Positions 44,302 through 54,613 of a stretch of 64,000 nucleotides of DNA are shown here, piece by piece. The number at the start of each line of letters is the position of its first letter. The stretch's first letter is position 1. This DNA is from Aeromonas encheleia (lineage in GTDB: Bacteria; Pseudomonadota; Gammaproteobacteria; Enterobacterales; Aeromonadaceae): NCBI RefSeq assembly GCF_900637545.1, contig NZ_LR134376.1:1569001-1633000 (forward strand), in the 5' to 3' direction. The notes under the pieces are model-generated. The model was given only the letters and a program-made list of their open reading frames with translations, was not told the DNA's origin and did not search any database. The position numbers and the translations under genes were made by a program.

Positions 44302-47300
44302 ATGTACCTCTCCGATTCCAACCTCGTTTCCCGCCTCTTGCATCTGTCGCGCCCCTGGCCTGCGCTCTTGCTGGCGGTATTGGTCCTGGCAGGCTGTGGC
44401 CCTGACAAGCCCGAGCCCACCGCTCAGGCGCCCGCAGCGCGGCAGGAGGAGGGCGCCCCGACCGAGATCAGCCAGGCCAATGCCCGCCAGTACCGGGATG
44501 CACCGGCGCTGGCGCTGGTCTTCTCCGGTCCGCTGGCGCCGAGATCGAGCTGGCAAGCCTGGCTCGGGGTGACGGAGGGGGGCAAGCAGGTGCAGGGGGA
44601 CTGGATCCTGGCCGAGGATGGCCGCACCCTCTACTTCCCGCAGGTTCAGCCCAACAAGAGTTATGAGGTGACCCTCAAGGCGGGCCTGGGCCCTGCCCCC
44701 CAGAGCTGGACCCTCAAGACCCGGCCGCTGGAGGCCGGTGCCTCCTTCGCCGCCAGCGGCATGGTGCTGCCACTGCGCCAGGAGCTGCGCCTGCCCATCA
44801 ACGGAGTCAACGTGGATGAGGTCAACATCGACTTCTTCCGGGTAGACGCCGACTATCTGCCGCGCTTTCTCGCCGAATACAGGCCCGGCGCCGGTATGGG
44901 CAACTGGGAGCTGGAACAGATCACTGCCCGTGCCAAGCGGGTGTTCAGCGGCCGCTACGCCCTTGAGCTGGATCCCAACCGCCGCGAGACTCGCCTCATC
45001 AACGTGAAGGAGCCGCAGCTGGCCGAGGCCGGGGTCTATTTTGCGGTGATGTCGCCCCTCGGTGACTACCGCTGGCGCAAGGAGACCACCTACTTCGCGG
45101 TGAGCGACATGGGGCTCAGTGCCCGCCGTTACCCGGATCAGCTGGAAGTCTTCGTGAGCTCCCTCGCCAGCGCCGCCCCGCTCAAGGATGTGCAGCTCTC
45201 CCTGCTCGATGAGAAGGGCAACCGGCTGCAGGTGCAAAGCTCGGACGCTCAGGGCCATCGCCGCTTCGAACAGGTGCAGGGCGCGCGTCTGCTGCTGGCG
45301 GAGCAGGGCAGCCATCTGGCGGTGCTGCGTCTCGACGGCGCCGCCCTCGATCTCTCCTCCTTCGATCTGGGCACCCAGCCCTGGCAGGCCCAGCAACTCT
45401 ATCTGTTCAGCGGCCGGGATCTCTATCGTCCCGGCGAGCGGCTCGACAGCGAGATCCTGCTCAAGGGGCAGGATGGCCAGTTGCTGCCGGGCATGGCGGT
45501 GGAGCTGGAGGTGAAACAGCCGGACGGTCAGCTGCTCGAGCAGAAACGGCTGCTGCCGGATCATCTCGGCGCCGCCCATTACGGCCTGCGGTTGCCGGAG
45601 GATGCGCCGCTCGGGCGCTGGAACATCACCCTGAAGACCGCCGCCGGCAGCCGCTTCGAGTGGCCCTTCCTGGTGGAGGAGTTCCTGCCTGAGCGGCTCA
45701 AGCTGCAACTCGGCCGTGGACCGGATGGGGAACTACTGACCCAAGAAGCGGCACTGACGCTGCCATTGCAGGGGGATTACCTCTACGGCGCCCCCGCCAG
45801 CGGCACCAAGGCCAAGGCGGAGGTGAAGATAGGTCGCGCCACCATGCCGTTCACCCAGTGGCAGGGCTTCACCCTGGGGGATGTGCTGCTGAGCGAGCAG
45901 ATCAGGGAGCTGGAACCCGTCAGCCTGACTCTCGACGAGAAGGGGCAGGGGCAGGTCGCCCTGGGGGAGCAGCTGGAGAGCGTGGCCGTGCTGGGGCCGC
46001 TCGAGGTCGCGTATCGGGTGTCTCTGTCCGAGCCGGGTGGCCGTGCGGTCAATCGCGGCCGCACCCAGTATGGCTGGCCCGAGGGGAGCCAGTGGCCGGC
46101 CCTCAAGGCGGACTTCGTGGCAGACAGGGTGGAAGGGGGCGCGCCGCTGCCCTTCCAGATCCTCAACCTCGATGAGCAGGGCCAGCCGGTGGCCGGTGAG
46201 GTGAAGGTGCGCCTCATCAACGAGTATCGGGACTATTACTGGCACTACGCGGGTGGGGAGGGGTGGAAGTATGAATTCAACAGCCAGCCCTATCTGGAGC
46301 AGGAGCAGAGCCTGCAACTGGATGGCAAGGAGCCGACCAGGCTCAGCCTGCCACTGGCCGCTGGCTGGTATCGCCTCGAGGTGGAAAACAGCCAGGGCCA
46401 TCAATCCAGCCTGAGGGTAGAGATCGGCAGCTACGCCTGGGGCGGTGGTGGCGAGCAGGCGCGACCGGACAAGATTGCCATCAGTCTCGACAAGCGGGCC
46501 TACCAGGCCGGCGACAAGGCCAGGGTAACGCTGGTGGCGCCCCGTCCCGGCAAGGGGCTGCTGTTGGTGGAGGATGGCGACGGCCTGCGCTGGTGGCAGC
46601 GTATCGAGTTGAAGGAGGGGCGCGGCGAGTTCGAGATCCCCGTCAGCCCCGAGTGGCAACGTCATGACCTGCATATCTCGGCGCAGATCGCCGCCCCCGA
46701 CAGCGAGTCGGTGCCAATGAGCCAAAAAAGCGTGCAGAGTCTGCGATCTGTCGGCCTGGTGCCCCTGGTGCTGGACAGAGAGTCCCGTCGCCTGCCGCTC
46801 ACCCTGAGTGCGCCGGACAAGGCGGTGCCGCTCACCCGGTTCGAGGTGGCGGTGACCTCGACGCCGAACAGTCAGGGCCGGGTGGTGCTGGCGGCGGTGG
46901 ATCGGGGTGTGCTCAACATCAGCGATTACAAGCCCCTCGATCCGTTCGAGATCTTCTTCGGGCGCAAGCGCTTCGCCCAGGACTTGTTCGATAACTACGG
47001 TCAGGTGATCCCGCCTCAGGATGGCAAGCTGGCTCGCCTCAGCTACGGTGGCGATGCGCCGGCCCTCAAGAAAGGCGGGGCGCTGGAGAGCCGGGTCGAG
47101 ATCGCCGCGCTCTGGAGTGGCGAGGTGAGCTTCGATGAGGCGGGCAAGGCGAGCATCCCGCTGGAGCTGCCGAACTTCAACGGTGAGCTGGCGCTGATGG
47201 CGCTGGCCTGGAACGAGCAGCAGGTCGGCCAGGCGGAGCGCGCCGTCAAGGTGGTGGCCCCCCTGGTGGCCGAGATAGGCTGGCCGCGCTTCGGTGCCAG

Positions 47301-49140
47301 GGGAGATGAGACCCGCGCCCTGGTGCAGCTGCGCAACATGAGCGGTGAGGATCAGAGCCTGTCGCTGGCCTGGACCCTGAGCGGTGGCTTGCAGGCAGGC
47401 GGCGAATTGCCCGAGACCCTCAACCTCAAGAATGGTGAGGAGCGCTGGCTGACGCTGCCGCTCACCGTGACCGGGGCGAGCGGGGTGGCCCGCCTGCAGC
47501 TGGCCGCCAGCGGCAAGGACTTTGCCGTGAGCCGCGACTGGTCGCTGCCGCTGCGCTCCCCCTGGCCGGCGCAGACGCGTCAGCGCTACCAGATGCTGGT
47601 GCCGGCGCAGCAGATGAGTTTTGCCCCGGCTGAGCTGGCGGGGCTGGATCCCGCCAATCTGCAAGGGCTGCTGAGTCTCTCCGGTACCCCGCCCTGGGAT
47701 CCGGCGGCCCAGTGGCAGGCGTTGGCGCAATACCCCTATGCCTGCCTGGAGCAGACCCTGTCGCGCGCCTGGCCCTATCAGCTCAGCACCGCCGCCGAGC
47801 GGGAGGCCTGGTCACAGAATCTGCCCAAGACAGAGAAACCGCTGAGCGAAGCCGAGGTGCAGCGGGCCCTGTTGCAGCGTCTGCAACGGCTGCAGCTGCC
47901 GAGTGGCGGCTTCGGCCTGTGGGATGGTCGCTCCGACGAGGAGCAGTGGCTCACCGCCTATGCCGCCGACTACCTGCTGACCCGCAAGGAGGCCGGCGAG
48001 GCAGTGCCGGAGGCCATGCTCAATCAGGCGCTGGGCCGCCTGCAGAGCTACCTCACCGACAGCCAGTATGGGGAGCGCTGGAGCAGTGCCCCCGAGCACA
48101 GCCGCCTGGCCTATCAGGCCTACAGCGCCTTCGTGCTGGCGCGGGTGGGCAAGGCACCGCTCTCCGCCCTGCGCCTCATCTGGGAGCAGCAGGCGGATCA
48201 CGCCCGCTCCGGCCTGCCGCTGCTGCACCTCTCCCTGGCCCTGTCGGCCATGGGGGATGAGCAGAGCGCCGCCAAGGCGTTGACCCAGGCGCTCGGCGTC
48301 GAGCGCGGGGATGACTATCTGGGGGATTACGGCTCGCCGCTGCGGGACGGGGCCCTCGAACTCGCCCTGCTGCGCCAGCACCGACTGGCCGCCGAGCGCT
48401 GGCCCGAGCTGAGTGCCAGGCTGGCCGAGGTGCTGGCCCATCGCCAGTGGCTCAGCACCCAGGAACGGCTCGCCCTGCTGCGCTTGGCGCAGGCCGATCC
48501 CGCCACCGACTGGCAGGCCAGGGTGGACGGTGCGAGTGGTAATCGCTCGCTCGCCGGCGAGGCCAGCGTGCAGCTAGGGGCGCCCGAGGCGCTGGTGGCC
48601 ACCCGTGTCACCAACGAGGGCAAGGGCTCCCTTTATGTACAGCGCACCCTGGTAGGCTACCCGGAGCAGGCGCCCGAGCGCATCAGCCAGGGGATGAGCG
48701 TGACCCGCAGCTGGTTCACTGCCGAGGGTCAGCGTTTCGATCCCGCCAAGGTCAGGGTCGGCGATCTGGTGGTGGTGCGACTCAACGTGGCGAGCGAGCA
48801 GGCGGTGCCCGACGCCCTGCTGGTGGAGATGCTGCCGGCGGGGTTCGAGCTGGAAAATCCGGCCCTCGGCAACAGCATCAAGCTGGAGGAGCTCAGCATC
48901 GAAGGCAAACCGGCCTGGCAGAGCGAGTGGAACGACTACCTCAAGCATCAGGAGTACAGAGACGATCGCTACACGGCGGCGCTGGATCTGAGCGAGGGAA
49001 GCAACCAGCAGCTGGTCTACCTGATGCGGGCTGTGACGCCGGGCCGTTATCGGGTGCCGCCGACCCAGGTGGAGGACATGTACCGCCCCGAACTGCGCGC
49101 GGTGGGACAGGATATCCACGAGGTGATCATCTCTGAATAA
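44302..49140 (+). CDS. yfhM: Bacterial alpha-2-macroglobulin lipoprotein (YfhM type)
   Basis: Protease-trapping defence protein of the periplasm. 1612 residues from ATG 44302 (MYLSDSNLVSRLLHL), lipobox LVLAGC near residue 34; an upstream in-frame ATG (44200) would put the signal sequence too far inside. MG domains (DLYRPGERLDSEILLKGQDG, VDRGVLNISDYK), then the thioester domain with CLEQ at Cys ~1148 (YPYACLEQTLSRAWPYQL) and alpha-helical toroid GGFGLWDG. Length and thioester agree with E. coli YfhM. Immediately followed by pbpC, the conserved pairing: PBP1C may repair peptidoglycan after attack. Confidence 0.95.
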   Translation: MYLSDSNLVSRLLHLSRPWPALLLAVLVLAGCGPDKPEPTAQAPAARQEEGAPTEISQANARQYRDAPALALVFSGPLAPRSSWQAWLGVTEGGKQVQGDWILAEDGRTLYFPQVQPNKSYEVTLKAGLGPAPQSWTLKTRPLEAGASFAASGMVLPLRQELRLPINGVNVDEVNIDFFRVDADYLPRFLAEYRPGAGMGNWELEQITARAKRVFSGRYALELDPNRRETRLINVKEPQLAEAGVYFAVMSPLGDYRWRKETTYFAVSDMGLSARRYPDQLEVFVSSLASAAPLKDVQLSLLDEKGNRLQVQSSDAQGHRRFEQVQGARLLLAEQGSHLAVLRLDGAALDLSSFDLGTQPWQAQQLYLFSGRDLYRPGERLDSEILLKGQDGQLLPGMAVELEVKQPDGQLLEQKRLLPDHLGAAHYGLRLPEDAPLGRWNITLKTAAGSRFEWPFLVEEFLPERLKLQLGRGPDGELLTQEAALTLPLQGDYLYGAPASGTKAKAEVKIGRATMPFTQWQGFTLGDVLLSEQIRELEPVSLTLDEKGQGQVALGEQLESVAVLGPLEVAYRVSLSEPGGRAVNRGRTQYGWPEGSQWPALKADFVADRVEGGAPLPFQILNLDEQGQPVAGEVKVRLINEYRDYYWHYAGGEGWKYEFNSQPYLEQEQSLQLDGKEPTRLSLPLAAGWYRLEVENSQGHQSSLRVEIGSYAWGGGGEQARPDKIAISLDKRAYQAGDKARVTLVAPRPGKGLLLVEDGDGLRWWQRIELKEGRGEFEIPVSPEWQRHDLHISAQIAAPDSESVPMSQKSVQSLRSVGLVPLVLDRESRRLPLTLSAPDKAVPLTRFEVAVTSTPNSQGRVVLAAVDRGVLNISDYKPLDPFEIFFGRKRFAQDLFDNYGQVIPPQDGKLARLSYGGDAPALKKGGALESRVEIAALWSGEVSFDEAGKASIPLELPNFNGELALMALAWNEQQVGQAERAVKVVAPLVAEIGWPRFGARGDETRALVQLRNMSGEDQSLSLAWTLSGGLQAGGELPETLNLKNGEERWLTLPLTVTGASGVARLQLAASGKDFAVSRDWSLPLRSPWPAQTRQRYQMLVPAQQMSFAPAELAGLDPANLQGLLSLSGTPPWDPAAQWQALAQYPYACLEQTLSRAWPYQLSTAAEREAWSQNLPKTEKPLSEAEVQRALLQRLQRLQLPSGGFGLWDGRSDEEQWLTAYAADYLLTRKEAGEAVPEAMLNQALGRLQSYLTDSQYGERWSSAPEHSRLAYQAYSAFVLARVGKAPLSALRLIWEQQADHARSGLPLLHLSLALSAMGDEQSAAKALTQALGVERGDDYLGDYGSPLRDGALELALLRQHRLAAERWPELSARLAEVLAHRQWLSTQERLALLRLAQADPATDWQARVDGASGNRSLAGEASVQLGAPEALVATRVTNEGKGSLYVQRTLVGYPEQAPERISQGMSVTRSWFTAEGQRFDPAKVRVGDLVVVRLNVASEQAVPDALLVEMLPAGFELENPALGNSIKLEELSIEGKPAWQSEWNDYLKHQEYRDDRYTAALDLSEGSNQQLVYLMRAVTPGRYRVPPTQVEDMYRPELRAVGQDIHEVIISE

Positions 49141-51496
49141 GGCGTCATCGCCGGACGCGAGCCGTCCGGCCAGCCAGCGGGGCCTGGCGCTCGTCCGCAA
49201 GGGGTGGCGTGCCTGGTCACGCTGGCCCCGTTGGCTGCGGATCACCGGCGGCGGCCTGTGCGGTCTGCTGCTGTTGTTGCTGATGCTGGATCGCCTCTTC
49301 CCGCCGCCGCCGCTGGATCCCGCCTATGCGCGGGTGGTGCTCGACATGCAGGGGCGACCGCTGCGAGCCTTCGCCGACACCAGCGGGGTGTGGCGCTACC
49401 CGGTGACCCTGGCGCAGGTTTCCCCCCGCTATATAGAGGCGTTGCTCGGCTACGAGGATCGCCACTTCTGGCAACATCCCGGGGTCAATCCGGTAGCCAT
49501 GGTGCGCGGGGTCTGGCAGTGGCTGCGCTATGGGCGGGCCGTCTCCGGCGGCTCGACCCTCACCATGCAGGTGGCCCGGCTGATCGAGCCCTATCACCGC
49601 AGTGTGCCGGGCAAGCTGCGCCAGATGGCGCGGGCGCTGCAGCTGGAGTGGCACTATGACAAGCGCACCCTGCTCACCGTCTACCTCAACCGGGCCCCCT
49701 TCGGTGGCAATCTGGAGGGGGTGCAGGCGGCCAGCTTCGCCTATCTGGGCAAGAGTGCGGCCAAGCTCAGCCATGCCGAGGCCGCCCTGCTGGCGGTGTT
49801 GCCCCAGGCGCCGAGCCGTTACCGCCCGGATCGCCACCCCGAGCGGGCGCGCGCCGCCCGCGACAAGGTGATGCTGCGGCTGGTCAAGCAGGGGGCCTGG
49901 CCCGAGAACGTCTGGACTCAGGGACGGATCGAGCCGGTGCTGGCGCGGGGCCATTTCACTCCCATGGAGGCGCCGTTGTTTGCCCGCCTCGCCGCCAGCA
50001 GCCAGCCGGGCGCTCTGGTGCACACCACCATAGACGGGGATCTGCAGCGCTGGCTGGAGGCTCGGGTGGAGAGTTATATCCGCCGCTTCCCGGAGCAGAC
50101 CTCGGCGGCGCTCTTGCTGGTGGACAACAGGACCATGGCGGTGCGCGCCTATGTGGGCAGCGCCGAGTACGGCAACCTGCGGCGCCACGGCTACCTCGAC
50201 ATGGTGCAGGCGATCCGCTCCCCCGGCTCCACCCTCAAGCCGTTCATCTATGGGCTGGCGCTGGATGCCGGGCTGGTGCACGGGGGCTCCCTGCTCTCCG
50301 ATGCGCCGCGCCTCGGCTCTGACTACAGACCCGCCAACTTCAGCGGCGCCTTCCAGGGGCCGGTCACCCTGACCCAGGCGTTGCAGCAATCCCTCAACGT
50401 GCCGGCGGTGCAGGTGCTGGAGGCGCTGGGCCCCGACACCCTAGTCAACCGGCTGGACAACGCCGGCGTGCGGCTGGCGCTCTCCGACAAACCCAATCCC
50501 GCCATCGCGCTGGGGGCGGCGGGCATCCGGTTGGAGCAGCTGGTGGCACTCTACAGTGCCCTCAGCCGGCAGGGGCAGGTGGCGATGCCGGTCTGGCAGG
50601 CGGGCCAGCAGGCCATCTCGCGCCCCCTGCTGAGCCCGGGTGCCGCCTGGATCATCTGGCAGATCCTGAGCGCCCAGGGGCGGGCGGATCAGCCCTTCGC
50701 CAGCGAGGCGACCGGGCGGGTCAACCGACTGGCCTGGAAGACAGGCACCAGCTACGGCTATCGCGACAGCTGGGCGCTGGGGGTGTCCGGTCGCTGGACC
50801 CTAGGCGTCTGGCTGGGGCGTCCCGATGGCACCCCCTTGCCCGGCTTCTACGGCCAGAGCGCGGCCATACCGCTGCTGCTCTCTGTCTATTCACGGCTGG
50901 GGGATAACAGCCCCTTGCCGGTGCAACCCAATACCGTCAGCGAGGCCAACATCTGCTGGCCGCTGGGGCGCCGTGAGCGCGCCACCCTGCCGGAGGCCTG
51001 CCTGCAGCATCAGCGCGCCTGGCTGCTGGAGGAGCGGGATCCCCCCACCTTGCCCGATCCCATGGATTGGCCGTCGCCGCTGCGCAAGGTCGCGCTGACG
51101 GCGGAGGGCAAACCGACCCTGGCCCGCTGCGGCAATGCCAGTGACTCGGCCTGGCGGGCGCTCTGGCCCCTGTCGCTGGAGCCCTGGCGGGATCCTGCCG
51201 AGCGGCGCAGGGCCCTGCTCGCCGGTGGCTGCGCCGGGGAGGCGCGGGAGGCGGACCTGCAGGCGCCGATCCGCATAGTGGCGCTGGGGGAGGGCAACTT
51301 CATCCGCAGTCAGCGCTATCGTCTGCAGCCCAGGGTGCTGGGGGGGATCGGCAAGCCGCACTGGTTCCTCAACGGCCAGCGGCTGCGCTGGGACGGGGAT
51401 CAGGTGTTGAGCGAAGCGGGCCGTTACCAGCTGGTGGTGGTGGACGAGGCGGGCAATAGCGATCGTATCGAGTTTCGACTGGAGAATCCCTCCTGA
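49133..51496 (+). CDS. pbpC: Penicillin-binding protein 1C (transglycosylase/transpeptidase)
   Basis: Transglycosylase domain: YEDRHFWQHPGVNP, SGGSTLTMQVARL, LNRAPFGGNLEG. Transpeptidase motifs: SPGSTLKPFIYG (SxxK), SLN, KTGTSYGYRD. C-terminal BiPBP_C domain (~650-785, ending VVVDEAGNSDRIEF). The start is awkward: the first ATG in frame (49283) and the TTGs at 49274/49277 cut into the membrane anchor (WLRITGGGLCGLLLLLLMLDRLF). The frame opens after a TGA, and the only upstream candidate with a Shine-Dalgarno (GAGGTGATC) is CTG 49133, overlapping the macroglobulin stop, giving 787 residues. TTG 49274 is the conventional alternative (740). Confidence 0.93.
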   Translation: MNKASSPDASRPASQRGLALVRKGWRAWSRWPRWLRITGGGLCGLLLLLLMLDRLFPPPPLDPAYARVVLDMQGRPLRAFADTSGVWRYPVTLAQVSPRYIEALLGYEDRHFWQHPGVNPVAMVRGVWQWLRYGRAVSGGSTLTMQVARLIEPYHRSVPGKLRQMARALQLEWHYDKRTLLTVYLNRAPFGGNLEGVQAASFAYLGKSAAKLSHAEAALLAVLPQAPSRYRPDRHPERARAARDKVMLRLVKQGAWPENVWTQGRIEPVLARGHFTPMEAPLFARLAASSQPGALVHTTIDGDLQRWLEARVESYIRRFPEQTSAALLLVDNRTMAVRAYVGSAEYGNLRRHGYLDMVQAIRSPGSTLKPFIYGLALDAGLVHGGSLLSDAPRLGSDYRPANFSGAFQGPVTLTQALQQSLNVPAVQVLEALGPDTLVNRLDNAGVRLALSDKPNPAIALGAAGIRLEQLVALYSALSRQGQVAMPVWQAGQQAISRPLLSPGAAWIIWQILSAQGRADQPFASEATGRVNRLAWKTGTSYGYRDSWALGVSGRWTLGVWLGRPDGTPLPGFYGQSAAIPLLLSVYSRLGDNSPLPVQPNTVSEANICWPLGRRERATLPEACLQHQRAWLLEERDPPTLPDPMDWPSPLRKVALTAEGKPTLARCGNASDSAWRALWPLSLEPWRDPAERRRALLAGGCAGEAREADLQAPIRIVALGEGNFIRSQRYRLQPRVLGGIGKPHWFLNGQRLRWDGDQVLSEAGRYQLVVVDEAGNSDRIEFRLENPS

Positions 51497-51563
51497 GCAG
51501 GAGGGACTTTCGCTGGACTTGGCCCGACCCGGTCGAGTGAGGGTATATGGGCTGCTGCGTGGG

Positions 51564-52523
51564 TCAGGGCTTGACCTGACCGAGCCGGGTGAAGAAGTGC
51601 TGGCTCTTGCGCTGGTGGAAGTGGCTCTTCTTGATGGGGTGGAAGACGAGCCCGGTATCGGGATGGCTTTCCTTGAGCCGATGGATCATCGCCATGGCCG
51701 GCAAGCCGGTGCTGATCAGCGTGGTGAGCGGCAGGCTGCGGGTCTCGCCCCCCAGCAGCAGATTGAGCCCTCGCTGGGCCTGCTCGAAGCGGGTCAGCAC
51801 GGCGGGCTCGGCATAACCGCTGCCGAGCATGGCGAGCAGGGCATCGAGCGCCTGGTGAAACTCGGCCAGCTGCTGGCGAAAGCCGCTGCGGGCGCGCAGG
51901 GCGATCAACTCGTCAAAGGCTATCTCGCCAAGGTGAGTGGGCACTTGCAACGGGATCTCGAGATGGAAGCAATCCTGGCCGCCCCTGTGGTGGTAGCGGG
52001 ATTCCAGCAGGTGCAACAGGCGATCCAGGTAATCGTGATCGGTGATGAGCGCCCCCTCATTGGCGAGTGCCCACTCACGGGCGAGACGCATGGAGAGCAG
52101 ATTCGCGAAGCGCCGCGCCATCCTGATCCCGCCCTCGTCCTGGCTGGCGAAGCCCGCCGCGAGGCAGAAGCCGTGCAGCCGCTCCAGCCCGGCCTGGGCC
52201 GGGCAGAAGCAGTCGTGATTGGGGCTCGCACGCCAGCGGTCGATGAGGTCTCTGTTGCCAAACACCTTGTGGCGGGCGAAATCGGGGGCGAGGAGGCCGC
52301 CGAGCTGGCTCTCCAGCTGCGGGGTGATGGCCGCAAAGAAGCTGGCATCCGGCCGCTCGGCCAGCAGATCGGTCTGCTGGCGCAGGCGCTCCAGCAGAGC
52401 GGTGAGGCCGCTCTTCTCGCTGACGGTAAAGACGAAGGCGAGCCGCTCCAGGTAGATCAGGGCAAACTTGAGCCAGAGCTCGTCCCGTACTTCCATGCCG
52501 GGGTAGTAGATATAGGTCTTCAT
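51564..52523 (-). CDS. Protein of unknown function, DUF6236-like
   Basis: 319 residues from ATG 52523 (MKTYIYYPGMEVRDELWLKFALIYLERLAFV); an in-frame ATG 75 bp upstream is less likely. No signal peptide or membrane helix; rich in Leu/Arg helices. The opening YYPG...WLKFALIYLERL resembles DUF6236 proteins, a poorly known family of patchy distribution; this assignment is tentative. It also carries HHRGGQDCFHLEIPLQVPTHLGEIAFDELIALRA near 185-220. Isolated between pbpC (convergent) and thiI (divergent), so it may be an accessory insertion between conserved genes. Confidence 0.6.
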   Translation of the reverse strand: MKTYIYYPGMEVRDELWLKFALIYLERLAFVFTVSEKSGLTALLERLRQQTDLLAERPDASFFAAITPQLESQLGGLLAPDFARHKVFGNRDLIDRWRASPNHDCFCPAQAGLERLHGFCLAAGFASQDEGGIRMARRFANLLSMRLAREWALANEGALITDHDYLDRLLHLLESRYHHRGGQDCFHLEIPLQVPTHLGEIAFDELIALRARSGFRQQLAEFHQALDALLAMLGSGYAEPAVLTRFEQAQRGLNLLLGGETRSLPLTTLISTGLPAMAMIHRLKESHPDTGLVFHPIKKSHFHQRKSQHFFTRLGQVKP

Positions 52524-52659
52524 CGAATCGATCTGTTGTCGAGCATGTTGCCAAGGCGCAGGCTCGGGAATATACGCAAGAAGGCCGCCGCGTCGCAAAC
52601 ATTGCGTGGGGAAATGTGAGCCGGTGCTCAGCCAGTAGGCGCTGCCCCTAAACTTCTGA

Positions 52660-52665
52660 TATAAT
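52660..52665 (+). promoter_or_regulatory. Probable -10 element of thiI
   Basis: TATAAT 37 bp before the thiI ATG, in a locally AT-rich stretch. No good -35 is visible at 17 bp. Confidence 0.5.
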
Positions 52666-52701
52666 TCGCGCCCTTAAATCGAGGCCACCCGAGTCATCAT
52701 C

Positions 52702-54150
52702 ATGAAGTTCATTATCAAGCTGTTCCCGGAAATCACCATCAAGAGCAAGTCAGTGCGTCAGCGCTTCACCAAGATGCTGCAGGGCAACATCCGTAACGTG
52801 TTGCGCCGCTTCGACGACGATGCCCGCGTACGGATGGACTGGGACAAGCTGGTCGTGAGCTCCCGCAATGATCAGTTCCACGCCCAGTACCTGGAGACCC
52901 TGGCCTGCATCCCCGGCATCCAGTACTTCCTCGAAGTGAAACTGAGCAACTTCACCGACTTGCACGACATCTTCGAACAGACCCGTGCGGTCTGGGGCGA
53001 TCGCCTCAAGGGCAAGACCTTCTGCGTACGGGCCCGTCGGGTCGGCAAGCACGACTTCAGCTCTCTGGAGCTTGAGCGCTACGTGGGCGGTGGTCTCAAC
53101 CAGCACTGCGAAACCGCCGGTGTGCGCCTCAAGAAGCCCGATGTCCAGGTCAATCTGGAAGTGGAAAACGATGAGCTCTACATCATCAGCGCCGTGCACC
53201 ACGGCATGGGCGGCTTCCCCATGGCGACCCAGGAAGATGTGCTGAGCCTGATCTCTGGCGGCTTCGACTCCGGCGTGGCCTCCTATCAGTTCATCAAGCG
53301 CGGTTGCCGGGTGCACTACTGCTTCTTCAATCTGGGCGGTGCCGCCCACGAGATCGGCGTGAAGCAGGTGGCCTACTACCTGTGGAGCAAGTTTGGCGCC
53401 TCCCACAAGGTGCGTTTCACCGCCATCGACTTCGAACCAGTGGTGGCCGAGATCCTCGAGAAGATCGACAACGGTCAGATGGGCGTGGTGCTCAAGCGCA
53501 TGATGATGCGCGCCGCCGGCCAGGTCGCGGAAACCTTCCAGATCCCGGCGCTGGTAACCGGTGAGTGCGTGGGTCAGGTATCCAGCCAGACGCTGACCAA
53601 CCTCAATGTGATCGACCGGGTGACCGACAAGGTGATCCTGCGTCCGCTCATCACCTGGGACAAGCCGGACATCATCAGCGAGGCGCGCCGCATCGGTACC
53701 CTGGAGTTCGCCGAGACCATGCCGGAATATTGCGGCGTCATCTCCAAGAAGCCGACCATCAAGGCCGTGCTGTCCAACATCGAGGCGGAAGAGGGCAACT
53801 TCGACTTCGCGATCCTGGACAAGGTGGTGAGTGAGGCGCGCTATCTCGACATCCGCCGCATCGGCGAAGAGACCACCGCTCAGGTGCAAGAGGTGGAGAC
53901 CACCCAGGAGCTGGCCGCAGGCGAAGTCATTCTGGACATCCGCTCCAGCGATGAGCGTGATGAGAAGCCGCTGGTGGTGGAAGGACGCGAGGTGATACAT
54001 CTCCCCTTCTTCAAGCTGGCGACCACCTTTGGTGATCTGCCCAAGGAGCAGACCTATCTGCTCTACTGCGATCGCGGCGTGATGAGCAAGCTGCAGGCGC
54101 TCTATCTGAAGGAGCAGGGCTTTGACAATGTGAAGGTCTATCGCCCTTAA
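52702..54150 (+). CDS. thiI: tRNA 4-thiouridine synthetase / thiamine sulfurtransferase ThiI
   Basis: 482 residues, the enteric length. NFLD/THUMP region ~1-165 ([22 protein letters not shown], ...LEVKLSNF), PP-loop ATP pyrophosphatase [11 protein letters not shown] (~185-195), [14 protein letters not shown], Cys in [13 protein letters not shown] (~344) and a C-terminal rhodanese domain with the persulfide Cys in [12 protein letters not shown] (~456). Makes s4U8 in tRNA (near-UV sensing) and delivers sulfur for thiazole. Monocistronic. Confidence 0.97.
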   Translation: MKFIIKLFPEITIKSKSVRQRFTKMLQGNIRNVLRRFDDDARVRMDWDKLVVSSRNDQFHAQYLETLACIPGIQYFLEVKLSNFTDLHDIFEQTRAVWGDRLKGKTFCVRARRVGKHDFSSLELERYVGGGLNQHCETAGVRLKKPDVQVNLEVENDELYIISAVHHGMGGFPMATQEDVLSLISGGFDSGVASYQFIKRGCRVHYCFFNLGGAAHEIGVKQVAYYLWSKFGASHKVRFTAIDFEPVVAEILEKIDNGQMGVVLKRMMMRAAGQVAETFQIPALVTGECVGQVSSQTLTNLNVIDRVTDKVILRPLITWDKPDIISEARRIGTLEFAETMPEYCGVISKKPTIKAVLSNIEAEEGNFDFAILDKVVSEARYLDIRRIGEETTAQVQEVETTQELAAGEVILDIRSSDERDEKPLVVEGREVIHLPFFKLATTFGDLPKEQTYLLYCDRGVMSKLQALYLKEQGFDNVKVYRP

Positions 54151-54170
54151 CGGTGGGATTGCCGCCAAAT

Positions 54171-54201
54171 AAAAAAATCCGGCCAAGTGCCGGATTTTTT
54201 T
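54171..54201. terminator. Bidirectional terminator
   Basis: AAAAAAATCCGGC-CAAGT-GCCGGATTTTTTT between the convergent thiI and small secreted protein genes. Confidence 0.94.
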
Positions 54202-54220
54202 ATTTCACAGAGGTAGCCGC

Positions 54221-54613
54221 TCAGGGGCAGGGCACAGGGGTAAAGGTCTCCTGGCCCTGGCAACGCCAGCCCATCTCGGCCTGACGCATCTGCCACAGAT
54301 TGTTGCTGCGAAACAGGGTCAGGATATAGATCATGTCACTCTTGTTGCCATCGAGGGCCACCGAAAGCACCAGATCATTATCCAGTTGCTGGGCGTGGAT
54401 GCGACTGGGAACGTCGCTATGGCCGACGAAACGTCGCGCCACTTCACGATAGTCGTTGACCCAACCCTGCTGGCTGCTGTTCGCCTGACGGATCTGTTGG
54501 TTGAACTGCTGCACCGGCGTCGAGGCCAGGCGGCCGAACAGGACCTGTGCGCTGGCATGAGCCGCGGCCACCGTCATCAGAACTAGCGTGGTAATGAGCC
54601 CAAGTTTTTGCAT
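54221..54613 (-). CDS. Small secreted protein of unknown function
   Basis: 130 residues from ATG 54613. Signal peptide ~1-22 (MQKLGLITTLVLMTVAAAHASA). Mature part has LVLSVALDGNKSDMIYILTLFRSNNLWQMRQAEMGWRCQG and two cysteines near the C-terminus (WRC...VPCP) that could form a disulfide. No family recognised with confidence. Monocistronic, tail-to-tail with thiI. Confidence 0.75.
   Translation of the reverse strand: MQKLGLITTLVLMTVAAAHASAQVLFGRLASTPVQQFNQQIRQANSSQQGWVNDYREVARRFVGHSDVPSRIHAQQLDNDLVLSVALDGNKSDMIYILTLFRSNNLWQMRQAEMGWRCQGQETFTPVPCP

Noticed and set aside
45733..47730. 665-codon ORF antisense to the macroglobulin gene
   Set aside because: Shadow frame; repetitive Arg/Gln/Leu composition and no RBS.
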